Shown: one piece after another, positions 1 to 7,541 of the stretch
How the letters are laid out: each line of letters starts with the position of its first letter
Position numbering within the stretch: position 1 is the stretch's first letter
From: Candidatus Defluviilinea gracilis
GTDB taxonomy: Bacteria; Chloroflexota; Anaerolineae; Anaerolineales; Villigracilaceae
Direction of reading: 5' to 3'
Length of the DNA stretch: 64,000 nucleotides
Assembly (NCBI GenBank): GCA_016716235.1
Contig: JADJWS010000001.1
Location: 310,001 to 374,000 of the forward strand
Made by a program: the position numbers and the translations under genes
Notes under the pieces: model-generated
Told to the model about the DNA's origin: nothing
Databases searched by the model: none
The model's input: the letters and a program-made list of their open reading frames with translations, nothing else

Positions 1-295
1 GAAGTTTACCCTTGTAATAAAAACTGGTCTTGGTCTCTTTGTAACGCAGTTGGTCGTCGATGCCCAGTTCTTTGCACAGGTCGCTGAGGAAGCGGTCGCT
101 GGACAAGATGGCGTGATAGAAGCGATCCACCTGAGTCCCATCGCCAAGCGTAATGGGACCCGCCAAGCCGCCCAACACCGGGGAGGCTTCGTAGATGGTC
201 ACTTTGAGTCCGCGGCGCGAGAGGAAGTAGCCGAGGCTGATTCCCATAATGCCGCCGCCGATGATGCCGATGTGTTGCTGTGATGTTTGATTCAT
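1..295 (-). CDS. FAD-dependent oxidoreductase, N-terminal part (cut by window edge)
   Basis: Only the first 98 residues are in the window; the gene runs off the left edge. The start is ATG at 295. Residues 8-16 carry the dinucleotide-binding motif IGIIGGGIMG and are followed by an acidic residue at the end of the second strand (IYEA) and by LGGLAG. This is the start of the NAD(P)-binding Rossmann/amine-oxidase superfamily that includes protoporphyrinogen oxidase and UDP-galactopyranose mutase relatives. The next residues (DRFYHAILSSD) fit the protoporphyrinogen-oxidase-like proteins often found in surface glycan loci. The substrate cannot be told from this fragment. It lies downstream of wecB, separated by a MITE-like repeat. 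Confidence 0.75.
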   Translation of the reverse strand, partial: MNQTSQQHIGIIGGGIMGISLGYFLSRRGLKVTIYEASPVLGGLAGPITLGDGTQVDRFYHAILSSDRFLSDLCKELGIDDQLRYKETKTSFYYKGKL

Positions 296-315
296 AGTCT
301 CAAATCTTCTGTAAA

Positions 316-456
316 AGTTGGTTAAGTGATGTTACGCAGTAGGGCTCGTAATGCGAGATTTATCTCGCCTTTCAGGTTATTCTTGTGCAAAAGCGACATG
401 AATGTCGCGTTACGGAGACCAGACTGGCTTCAACTGCGTAACATCAGTTGGTTAAG
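316..456. repeat. MITE-like element with 14-bp terminal inverted repeats and 11-bp flanking direct repeats
   Basis: Terminal inverted repeats TGATGTTACGCAGT at 327-340 and ACTGCGTAACATCA at 433-446 match perfectly. The 11-mer AGTTGGTTAAG flanks them at 316-326 and 446-456, as expected of a target-site duplication. Inside are two smaller palindromes (around 352-369 and 399-415). There is no room for a transposase. The right-hand flank includes the stop codon of wecB. The same terminal repeat appears at 19665-19678. Confidence 0.7.
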
Positions 457-1540
457 CCAGTACGCGTTCTTCATGTACCGACAATTGGACCTGCCCAAGG
501 ATCTCCGCGATTTTTTCGCCCGCTGTGCCATCGCCAAAGATCGGCGGCTGGACAGACGGCGGCGCGAACGAATTCCATTCGTGGACGATCGCCTCCACAT
601 CCACGCCGACCAGTTTGTTCCAACCGGCGCCGACGGTTTCCGTCCATTCGGTTTCGTCGCGCAGGGTGAGGCACGGCTTTTGCATGAAATAGGCTTCGCG
701 TTGCACGCCGCCGGAGTCGGTGGCGATCAGGCGCGCGTTCTCTTCCAATACCATCATGTCATAATACCCGACCGGCTCGATCAAGCGGACATTGCCGCCA
801 AATTGCTCGTCGAGTTTTGCGAGCGCGCCGCGTGTGCGCGGGTGGACGGGGAAGATCACCGTCTCGCCGACCCGGCTCAAGGCGCGGACGATATTCGTCA
901 GGCGGGCGGGGTCGTCGGTGTTGGCGGCGCGATGGACGGTGACCAAACTGTACGAAGCGGGAGCCAGCCCGAGGTCCGAAAGAACCGTCGATTTTTGTCG
1001 CGCGAGCGGACGGTTGGCGAGGTTCGCATCCAGCATCACATCTCCCACCCAAAAGACGTTCTTGGCGATGCCTTCGTTGGCGAGTTGCCGCACGGCGGTC
1101 TGGCTTACGCAAAAATACGCGGAGGATAATTGATCGGCAACGAGACGGTTGATCTCTTCGGGCATGCGGCGGTCGAAACTGCGCTCGCCCGCTTCGATGT
1201 GAACAGTCGGGATGTGTAGTTTGCTCGCCACGAGCGCGCCCGCCAGGGTGGAGTTCGTGTCGCCGCGGACGATGACCACATCCGGCTTTTCGTGGAGGAC
1301 GATCTCTTCGAATCTCACCAGGATTTCGGCTGTTTGCCCCGCGTGCGAGCCGGAGCCCACTTCGAGGTTGTGGTCGGGCGCGGGGATACCGAGTTCGTCG
1401 AAAAAGGTCTGCGACATTTTATAGTCGTAGTGTTGACCGGTGTGGACAAGGATTTCACGGTGGTGTTTGCGAAGCGCGCGGCTCACAGGCGTTGCTTGAA
1501 TGAACTCGGGGCGCGCCCCAACGACGGATATGATGTTCAT
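452..1540 (-). CDS. wecB: UDP-N-acetylglucosamine 2-epimerase (non-hydrolysing)
   Basis: Interconverts UDP-GlcNAc and UDP-ManNAc in the cytoplasm, supplying ManNAc-type sugars for surface glycans. The protein is 362 residues, the usual family length. It starts VVGARPEFIQ (residues 6-15), has VRGDTNST near 91-98, HIEAG near 114-118, RRMPEEINR near 124-132, and a late DSGGVQREA nucleotide-binding motif. The start at 1540 overlaps the stop of the upstream gene by four bases (ATGA), so longer in-frame starts are rejected. The stop codon sits inside the direct repeat flanking a MITE-like insertion. It belongs to the minus-strand glycan operon. The family call is firm; whether ManNAc or a modified UDP-sugar is the true substrate is not shown. 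Confidence 0.92.
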   Translation of the reverse strand: MNIISVVGARPEFIQATPVSRALRKHHREILVHTGQHYDYKMSQTFFDELGIPAPDHNLEVGSGSHAGQTAEILVRFEEIVLHEKPDVVIVRGDTNSTLAGALVASKLHIPTVHIEAGERSFDRRMPEEINRLVADQLSSAYFCVSQTAVRQLANEGIAKNVFWVGDVMLDANLANRPLARQKSTVLSDLGLAPASYSLVTVHRAANTDDPARLTNIVRALSRVGETVIFPVHPRTRGALAKLDEQFGGNVRLIEPVGYYDMMVLEENARLIATDSGGVQREAYFMQKPCLTLRDETEWTETVGAGWNKLVGVDVEAIVHEWNSFAPPSVQPPIFGDGTAGEKIAEILGQVQLSVHEERVLA

Positions 1541-2892
1541 GGCGTCCTCTGAAATTGTCGGAGTAGGTGAGGCCGGGTTTTCAAGATGCGTTGGGCAAGT
1601 TCTGCCAGCGCCAGCCCGGCAAAGGGGATCAAGACGGCGTCGACCGGCAAGCGGTAGCGGATCAACGTCCACGTGAGGATGTGCACGCCGGAGTAGACGA
1701 CGGCAAAGAGCATGAGCAGTCCTTGCGGCGAGAAGAGCAGGTTGAGGAAACGATTCCCTTGCGCGCCGGTATTGGCTTTGACGCTCAACCATAAACCGTA
1801 TAGCATGAACGGCAGGAACAGCCCGAAACTTCCGATGCGGGAAATGTTGCTCAGCGTGGACGAATCGGCTGAATACCAGAACATGAAATATGGCGGAATG
1901 CGACTCAACGACAGCAACAGGTATCGTCCGGGGTCGTCGGTGACGAATTGGATGCCGCGTTTGAGGAGTTCCTGGTCGAGCGCGGCTTCGTCGAGAGAAC
2001 GGACTTCCTCGGGGATCATTTCTTGATAGGTTTCGGTCGGCAGGATGGGGATGAATTTTGTCCCATGGATGGGGTGGTTGCCCCAGAAGAAGGCGTACCC
2101 GGAATTCGTGTTGAGCAGGACAAACCTATCGAAGCGCGAGTAATTGTACAACGAGGCTGGCAGGATGAAGGCGATGGTCAGCAGGATGGAGACGAGGCTG
2201 GGGAGCAGAGGCAACTCGACCCGGCGGCGGATACGGACGATCCATATCCAAAGAAACAGGAAGGGGATGAAAAGCAGAAAGACCTGCCGCAGTAGAACGG
2301 TGATGCCCAGCGAGATTCCCAACGAGACGCCGAGGTTGGTATCCAGTTTTCGATCGAGGTTTTCAGATAATCGAATTCCAAAATACAGGCTGAACAAAAT
2401 GGCGGTGATGTAGAACGGCTCGGTCATGAGCGCCGCGCCGTAGTAGAAAAAATAGACATACACGGCAGTGATGCCCGCCGCAACCAAGCCGACGGTTTTG
2501 GAAAATAGTTTTTCACCGATGTGAAAGGTGATGTACGGGTGCAATACGCCGACGATGACCGCTTGCGCGATGCGCGCGGCGAGCGGGTGCGGACCGAATA
2601 GGATATAGACCAACGAGAGGTAGAGTGTGTAGAGGAAACTCCAATGCGCGGTGGGCGCGTCGGCGGGCGTGATGGGCCACCACAATTCGCCGAAGGAAAA
2701 CCCGTGTCCGCCGACAACGCGCAAGGCAAGGTTGTGATAGGAGACCTGGTCGAAGATGCCGGGCAGAGCCACGACGGTATCGCCCATGGCAAGCGCGATC
2801 GCCACGCGCAAGAGGACCGCCACCGTGAGGATGAACGGCAAGGGTTGCGCGGCAATCTTTTGCAGAATGTTTTTGGTTGCTGTTGGTGTCAT
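1537..2892 (-). CDS. GT-C / family 39-like membrane glycosyltransferase
   Basis: A 451-residue polytopic membrane protein with about ten hydrophobic segments. An acidic residue in the first external loop (GIFDQVSYHN, near residues 45-54) and a long loop before the second segment fit the Dol-P-mannosyltransferase/ArnT-like GT-C fold, which moves a sugar from a polyprenyl-phosphate donor on the outer face of the membrane. The stop overlaps the wecB start and its own start overlaps the stop of the GT4 gene upstream, so the three are translationally coupled. Donor and acceptor are unknown. Confidence 0.75.
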   Translation of the reverse strand: MTPTATKNILQKIAAQPLPFILTVAVLLRVAIALAMGDTVVALPGIFDQVSYHNLALRVVGGHGFSFGELWWPITPADAPTAHWSFLYTLYLSLVYILFGPHPLAARIAQAVIVGVLHPYITFHIGEKLFSKTVGLVAAGITAVYVYFFYYGAALMTEPFYITAILFSLYFGIRLSENLDRKLDTNLGVSLGISLGITVLLRQVFLLFIPFLFLWIWIVRIRRRVELPLLPSLVSILLTIAFILPASLYNYSRFDRFVLLNTNSGYAFFWGNHPIHGTKFIPILPTETYQEMIPEEVRSLDEAALDQELLKRGIQFVTDDPGRYLLLSLSRIPPYFMFWYSADSSTLSNISRIGSFGLFLPFMLYGLWLSVKANTGAQGNRFLNLLFSPQGLLMLFAVVYSGVHILTWTLIRYRLPVDAVLIPFAGLALAELAQRILKTRPHLLRQFQRTP

Positions 2893-4118
2893 TCTTCGTA
2901 AATCTTTTTCATGGCAGAGAGCGCCGCTTGCCAGTCATATTTCGTTTCCGCAAGTTTCCGTCCGTGAACGGATAGTTTTTCCTGTAAGGACGGATCTTCC
3001 AACAGTTGGATGACCCGGTTCGCAAAATCGTCCGCTTTGTCGGCGACGATCACGTCGCTTTCCAACTCGGCTTGAATGCCTTCCAACCCGATCGTGGTGG
3101 TGACCACCGGCATGGCGTAGGCAAACGCTTCGAGGATTCTCACGCGCATCCCGCCTCCCGCGCGAACGGGGACAACCATCAATGCGCTCTCCGCCAGATA
3201 CGGAGCCAGTTCGGGAACATAGCCGGTTACGTTCACGCTCCCCGAATTGCGAGCCTGAAATTCGAGAAAATCTTGCGGCGGGTTTTTGCCGATGATGGTC
3301 AGCGTTGCCTCTGGCACTCGTTTCTGAACCAGCGGGAACACTTCGTTGAAGAACCAACGGATGCCATCCGCATTGGGCGGGTAATGCAGGGTGCCCAGGG
3401 TGACGATATTGTTCGAGGCAGGCTTGCGCTTGACCGGCGTCAACTGTTGCGTATCCACCGCGATCGGGATGGTGGAGATCGGCGCAAGTTTGTCACCGGG
3501 TTTTACTTTTGAGAAGCGCAACGCTTCTTCGAGCCCAGCCCGGTCGACATCGGTCACCGCCAGCACATGGTCGACCGTTTTGAGGAATTCGCCTTCATAC
3601 CGTTTGACGCGCTGCGCTTCGACTGCCAGGAGGGGTTTCAAGAACCAGCGCGCATTTTCGCGCATCCGCTCGACGATGGACCAAACAGCATTGTGAGCGT
3701 CGAAAATCACTTTCGGTTTTTTCTTCGGCGCGGTTTGCGCGGCGCGAAGTCCGAACTGTACCATCGTCAACTGGTCGGCGTGGATGAAATCGAATTCGCC
3801 CTGTCGCGCCAGATTGGTCACTTTCTCCTGCATGGCTGGCAGATCGTCGCGTTCAACGAGAAACGGGCGTCCGGTGAGATAACTGCGGATCATGTACCCG
3901 ATGTCTGCCGCGCGCGACCGTCGAATCGGCACCGCGTGGACCGCCTCGCAAACTTCAGCCAGCGCGGGCAGGTGCGGCTCTTCTTCTGGACGAACGAAGG
4001 AAACCAAAGTTACAGAATGACCCTGCCCCGCTAAAAATCGCAACACGTGCCAGGTCTTCACTTTGGGACCCGCGTCTGGGGGGAACGGAACAATTTGGGT
4101 TAGGAAAAGTATGTTCAT
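2889..4118 (-). CDS. Glycosyltransferase family 4 (GT-B)
   Basis: A 409-residue cytoplasmic retaining glycosyltransferase. It starts with a Rossmann strand followed by the acceptor-side motif PPDAGPKVK. The C-terminal half has ITGKNPP-like and VTGYVPELAPY segments, and then the donor-site motif GGGMRVRILEAFA with downstream GLEG. The protein at 10520-11698 has the same plan and is a likely paralogue. It overlaps the following membrane glycosyltransferase by four bases. A palindromic repeat separates it from the gene upstream. The sugar is unknown; motif order and length make the family clear. Confidence 0.88.
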   Translation of the reverse strand: MNILFLTQIVPFPPDAGPKVKTWHVLRFLAGQGHSVTLVSFVRPEEEPHLPALAEVCEAVHAVPIRRSRAADIGYMIRSYLTGRPFLVERDDLPAMQEKVTNLARQGEFDFIHADQLTMVQFGLRAAQTAPKKKPKVIFDAHNAVWSIVERMRENARWFLKPLLAVEAQRVKRYEGEFLKTVDHVLAVTDVDRAGLEEALRFSKVKPGDKLAPISTIPIAVDTQQLTPVKRKPASNNIVTLGTLHYPPNADGIRWFFNEVFPLVQKRVPEATLTIIGKNPPQDFLEFQARNSGSVNVTGYVPELAPYLAESALMVVPVRAGGGMRVRILEAFAYAMPVVTTTIGLEGIQAELESDVIVADKADDFANRVIQLLEDPSLQEKLSVHGRKLAETKYDWQAALSAMKKIYEE

Positions 4119-4138
4119 AAGGTGTGATTAAAATTTTG

Positions 4139-4199
4139 CCACAGAGTCCGCAGAGATTCTGAGCCTACACACTCAGCGCGCTCTGCGATCCCTGTGGCT
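4139..4199. repeat. Intergenic palindromic repeat, CACAGAG family, copy 1
   Basis: An imperfect inverted repeat with arms GCCACAGAGTCCGCAGAG and CTCTGCGATCCCTGTGGC around a short centre. It shares the arm sequence with 58714-58774. It could form an RNA hairpin inside the glycosyltransferase operon. No coding sequence was seen here. Confidence 0.6.
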
Positions 4200-4221
4200 T
4201 GAATTCAAAAAATGGTACTGC

Positions 4222-5178
4222 TCACTTCAAATTAAGACACAACGCCATCACATCGATGTTCGAGCGTAATTCCTTCTTCGCCTGGTCGTTCTTCGACGGG
4301 ATGACCAAGCCCACCACCCACACGAGCAGCTTCACCAGGCTCATCAAGAAGAACAACACGCGCAAGAAGAAAGCGCTGACAAAACCATAATTCTTCTTGT
4401 AGAACATCATCTTGCCGCGATAGACCATCTTGCGCCGCTTCCAACGATCCATGCTCCTGCCGCCGAAGTGAACGATGGAGGAATTCGGCAGGAACACAAC
4501 CTTCCAGCCCGCCTTGTTCAAACGGTATTGCAGATCCGCTTCATCGCCATAAATGAAATAACCTTCATCGAGCAGTCCGATCTGATCCAGCGCCGCTCGC
4601 CGCACCAACAAACACGCCGAACTCATCCAGCCGGTCTCTTTGATCTCCTGCGCATCGCCATGCGAAGGATACCCGGTCCACAACAACTCGCCGATGCGCG
4701 TGACGATCAGGAATTCTTCAAGCAGGGTCGAAAACGGCGCAAACCCCGATTGGAACGAACCGTCCGGGTTCAACAACCTTCCCGCTGTTGCGCCAGCCCT
4801 GGGGTGGGCATCCAGATACTCCACCAGCACATCGAGCGCGGGAGCGTTCACAAGCGTATCGTTGTTGAGCAATAATACATGACGACCGTTCGTCTCTTCG
4901 ATCCCCTGGTTGCTTGCTTTGCCCAACCCGACGTTCCCCGCATTCTGGATCACCTTCACTTGCGGGTACTTTTCCGCCAGCATCTGCTGACTTCCGTCTG
5001 TTGAGCCGTTATCCACCACCACCACATCGAACGAACTCTTCAGCCCGCCTTCGTAGAGCGATTTCAAACACGGATCGAGGTACGCCTTGTTATTCCAGCA
5101 CACCAACACAATGGACATATCCACGACCTGTTCGCCGCTTCCCTCCCCGACCTGTGGCTTGCTTTCCATACCCGGCAT
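4222..5178 (-). CDS. Glycosyltransferase family 2, rhamnosyltransferase-like
   Basis: A 318-residue GT-A enzyme. It has the nucleotide-binding strand SIVLVCWNN, the DNGSTDGS loop near 56-63, and LLLNNDTLV, where the DxD-like NND binds the donor nucleotide and metal. A later EADLQYRLNKAGW segment fits the ED catalytic-base region of the WcaE/rhamnosyltransferase branch. Near the C-terminus is a hydrophobic segment of about 25 residues that could hold it at the membrane. It directly abuts the nucleotidyltransferase gene upstream (no gap). A slightly later start (residue 4) is possible. Sugar specificity is inferred from the subfamily only. Confidence 0.85.
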   Translation of the reverse strand: MPGMESKPQVGEGSGEQVVDMSIVLVCWNNKAYLDPCLKSLYEGGLKSSFDVVVVDNGSTDGSQQMLAEKYPQVKVIQNAGNVGLGKASNQGIEETNGRHVLLLNNDTLVNAPALDVLVEYLDAHPRAGATAGRLLNPDGSFQSGFAPFSTLLEEFLIVTRIGELLWTGYPSHGDAQEIKETGWMSSACLLVRRAALDQIGLLDEGYFIYGDEADLQYRLNKAGWKVVFLPNSSIVHFGGRSMDRWKRRKMVYRGKMMFYKKNYGFVSAFFLRVLFFLMSLVKLLVWVVGLVIPSKNDQAKKELRSNIDVMALCLNLK

Positions 5179-5931
5179 TTATTCCTCCCCTCGGTATTTC
5201 TTGTCCATCTCGGCGATCTCATCGTACGTCCCGAGGTCGATGTACGTCCCATCTTCGAGATGGACGCCTTTGAACTTCATTCCAAGAGATATGGCGTCGT
5301 TCATGATCTTTGCAAAATCCGAGATGCCTTCCTCGAACACACATGTATGCAGATACTCGGTGAACTTCGGGCGCCAGATGACGCATCCCCACATCTCTGT
5401 GAGATCGGTCTGTTTTGGCTTGTCCACGATCTCAGCGACTCGTCCATCCTCGCCATGGCGAACCATGCCGAATTTTTCAGGGCGGTCGGTGGTGAACATG
5501 CCGAATAACACGTCATCCTCCGGCGAGGCGGCTTCATAGACTCGCTTGAAAATATCGTTCGGTTTCATGAGCGTATCTGCCATGCCGAAGAAAACGGTTT
5601 TGCCTCTGATGAGGTGGTACGCCGAATCCAACGCGTGCGCCAGCCCCGGCGAGGTGGATTTGGTCTTGCCCTCGACCACTTCCTGAACCACATAACTGAT
5701 ATCGCATCCGAAGCGCATCCCGCTCCCGAAGTATCCCATCAATTGATGCTTGGTCTCGTTTACGACAAACACAATGTGTTTGAGACCGGCGTTGACGAGG
5801 TTATCCACCACAAATTGCGAGATCGGCTTATAGTGATTATTGCGGATGACCGGGTATAACTCCTTTGGGTACGGTAAACCCAGCCGAACTCCCTTCCCCG
5901 CGGCGGGGATCAATCCAATCAAATCTTCCAT
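5179..5931 (-). CDS. Sugar-phosphate nucleotidyltransferase
   Basis: A 250-residue cytoplasmic enzyme that makes an NDP-sugar from a sugar-1-phosphate and an NTP. Residues 6-20 hold the signature LIPAAGKGVRLG followed by PYPKEL. The later segments MADTLM (metal-binding Asp), PEKFGMV and EIVDKPK, and a final YIDLGTYDEI, follow the RmlA/GalU order. It is shorter than UDP-glucose pyrophosphorylases and closest in layout to glucose-1-phosphate thymidylyltransferases. It could supply one of the glycosyltransferases around it, or serve as the GDP-heptose step missing from the cluster at 36457-38587, though nothing in the sequence proves that. Confidence 0.82.
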   Translation of the reverse strand: MEDLIGLIPAAGKGVRLGLPYPKELYPVIRNNHYKPISQFVVDNLVNAGLKHIVFVVNETKHQLMGYFGSGMRFGCDISYVVQEVVEGKTKSTSPGLAHALDSAYHLIRGKTVFFGMADTLMKPNDIFKRVYEAASPEDDVLFGMFTTDRPEKFGMVRHGEDGRVAEIVDKPKQTDLTEMWGCVIWRPKFTEYLHTCVFEEGISDFAKIMNDAISLGMKFKGVHLEDGTYIDLGTYDEIAEMDKKYRGEE

Positions 5932-5945
5932 GCAAGCCTCCCGTA

Positions 5946-7337
5946 TTAGGTAAGTTTATTTTCCTTGCGCATTTGTTCGATGGCAACCAACCCCCCAAAG
6001 AAGATCCACGGCAAGATGCTGGCGCGGAACCCATCCAAGCCGATATTGTAGGCGAACGGCAACAGCCAATCCACCAGATATGCCGCCATCACACAGGCCG
6101 CCACGCCCGCCAGCACGCCATAAGCGTAAGCCCGCGCAAAACCATCTTTCAACTCCCGCGACAACCTCCAGCCGAGAACTCCCACTTCATACAATATCCA
6201 GATAAAGCAGACCAAGCCAGCCAGTCCGGTCTGGGCGATAATATCCACAAATTGACTGTGGGAGTTGAAGCGGATGTGGTATCCACGCAGGGAAAACAAA
6301 GGGGCGTACCAGTTGTAGTTGGCGAAACCAAGCCCCAATAGCGGGTTGGCGCGGCTGATATCCAAGACGACAACCCAGGCATCTACGCGCGTCCCCCAGC
6401 TATATTGGTCGGTGGATATTAGATCCTGCGCCAGATACGCCACACCGATCAATGCAAACGGGATGGAGGCAAAAGCGAGTTTCGGGAATTTCAACGCCAC
6501 CAAAACGCCGACACCCACCATGGCTGGCACCCAGCCCGATTTCCAATCCCTTGTTTGGATGACTGCAACGAACAGCGTCAACGCGACGATGATATAAAGG
6601 AAGATGCGGATATTCTTTTTAAGATCCTGGTTGAACATTGCCTGGGCAAGCGGCAGGATCACCAGCCACGTCCAGAGCATGCTGTTGGCGATAAATCCGT
6701 TTTCAAAAATCGAATCGATGCCCGCCCATTCGACCACCCTGCCAAGAACGTATATCATGCTCAACGCAACGAACGCGATGATGATCGCCTTCAGCCAGCG
6801 GATATCTTTGATGATGTTCCCGGTCATCACCATCATGACAAGCGAGAAGAAGTAGATGGCAAAGCCGCCCAACTGCGTATCGAACGGCGCCTGTTGCGCA
6901 AGGGAAAACCACGAGACCTGCCCCATGCCGAATGCGACCACGCAAACGACCATAAAAAAGACGGCGGGGCGCACAGCCGAAGACCGCGCGAATTCGAACC
7001 GCCGTTGAACGACGAACATGTTTCCAATCCAAAGGACCGACATGAGAACGACCAACAAGACCGAGGCATTAAAGCCGCCGGGTCCTGAAAACGGGACAAA
7101 CATTCCCGCAGGCATTAAAAAGATGTACGCCAATAACGGGTAACGATATAACAGTCCCAGCGCTATCAGTCCCCCAATCGCCGCCAGAGCGATAACCAAC
7201 ACGTTCACAGTTCCCCAAAATGAAGCGGCAACAGTGATCAGAATGGTCAATAAGCCAACGCTGTATTGAAACGTTTGCCGGGAAATCGTAACCTGCCGGT
7301 CGATGGTGAGGAATTTCAGGTTGAAATTGATGTCCAT
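5946..7337 (-). CDS. O-antigen ligase / Wzy-like polymerase, integral membrane
   Basis: A 463-residue protein with about twelve hydrophobic segments. A large extracytoplasmic loop near residues 330-375 contains RANPLLGLGFANYNWY and, a little later, an H-S-H-x-x-x-x-D pattern (FNSHSQFVDIIAQTGL), which is the typical layout of the Wzy_C/WaaL superfamily. Such proteins polymerise lipid-linked repeat units or transfer a finished glycan. A second member of the superfamily is at 30885-32705. Which of the two polymerises and which ligates cannot be told from sequence. Confidence 0.85.
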   Translation of the reverse strand: MDINFNLKFLTIDRQVTISRQTFQYSVGLLTILITVAASFWGTVNVLVIALAAIGGLIALGLLYRYPLLAYIFLMPAGMFVPFSGPGGFNASVLLVVLMSVLWIGNMFVVQRRFEFARSSAVRPAVFFMVVCVVAFGMGQVSWFSLAQQAPFDTQLGGFAIYFFSLVMMVMTGNIIKDIRWLKAIIIAFVALSMIYVLGRVVEWAGIDSIFENGFIANSMLWTWLVILPLAQAMFNQDLKKNIRIFLYIIVALTLFVAVIQTRDWKSGWVPAMVGVGVLVALKFPKLAFASIPFALIGVAYLAQDLISTDQYSWGTRVDAWVVVLDISRANPLLGLGFANYNWYAPLFSLRGYHIRFNSHSQFVDIIAQTGLAGLVCFIWILYEVGVLGWRLSRELKDGFARAYAYGVLAGVAACVMAAYLVDWLLPFAYNIGLDGFRASILPWIFFGGLVAIEQMRKENKLT

Positions 7338-7367
7338 GAGTCGCGCCGAGGATGCTATTTTAACTCA

Positions 7368-7466
7368 ATACCCAGCCACAGCAGGAAGGACATGCGCAAA
7401 TCAATCCGTTCAGCCGCGGCTGGGTATGATAGCCGGTGGATGGATCCGTCCACAGGACGGAGATCC
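7368..7466. other. Two inverted repeats between the Wzy-like gene and the beta-helix gene
   Basis: The 204-bp gap at 7338-7541 has no convincing gene. It holds ATACCCAGCC (7368-7377) pairing with GGCTGGGTAT (7418-7427), and a second imperfect hairpin around GTGGAT..CCGTCC / GGACGG..ATCCAC (about 7436-7466). Neither is followed by a clear T-run, so attenuation or RNA processing is possible but unproven. Confidence 0.4.
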
Positions 7467-7541
7467 ACATAATGGGGTTACGTTCGACTCAGGACATTTC
7501 GTTGATACGCCAATCCTTGATCTTGCGCTTCATATTGGCGT

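Noticed and set aside
326..1129. Plus-strand frame of 267 codons opposite wecB
   Set aside because: It is antisense to a complete wecB and its composition is high in Arg, Asp and Gly as in shadow frames.
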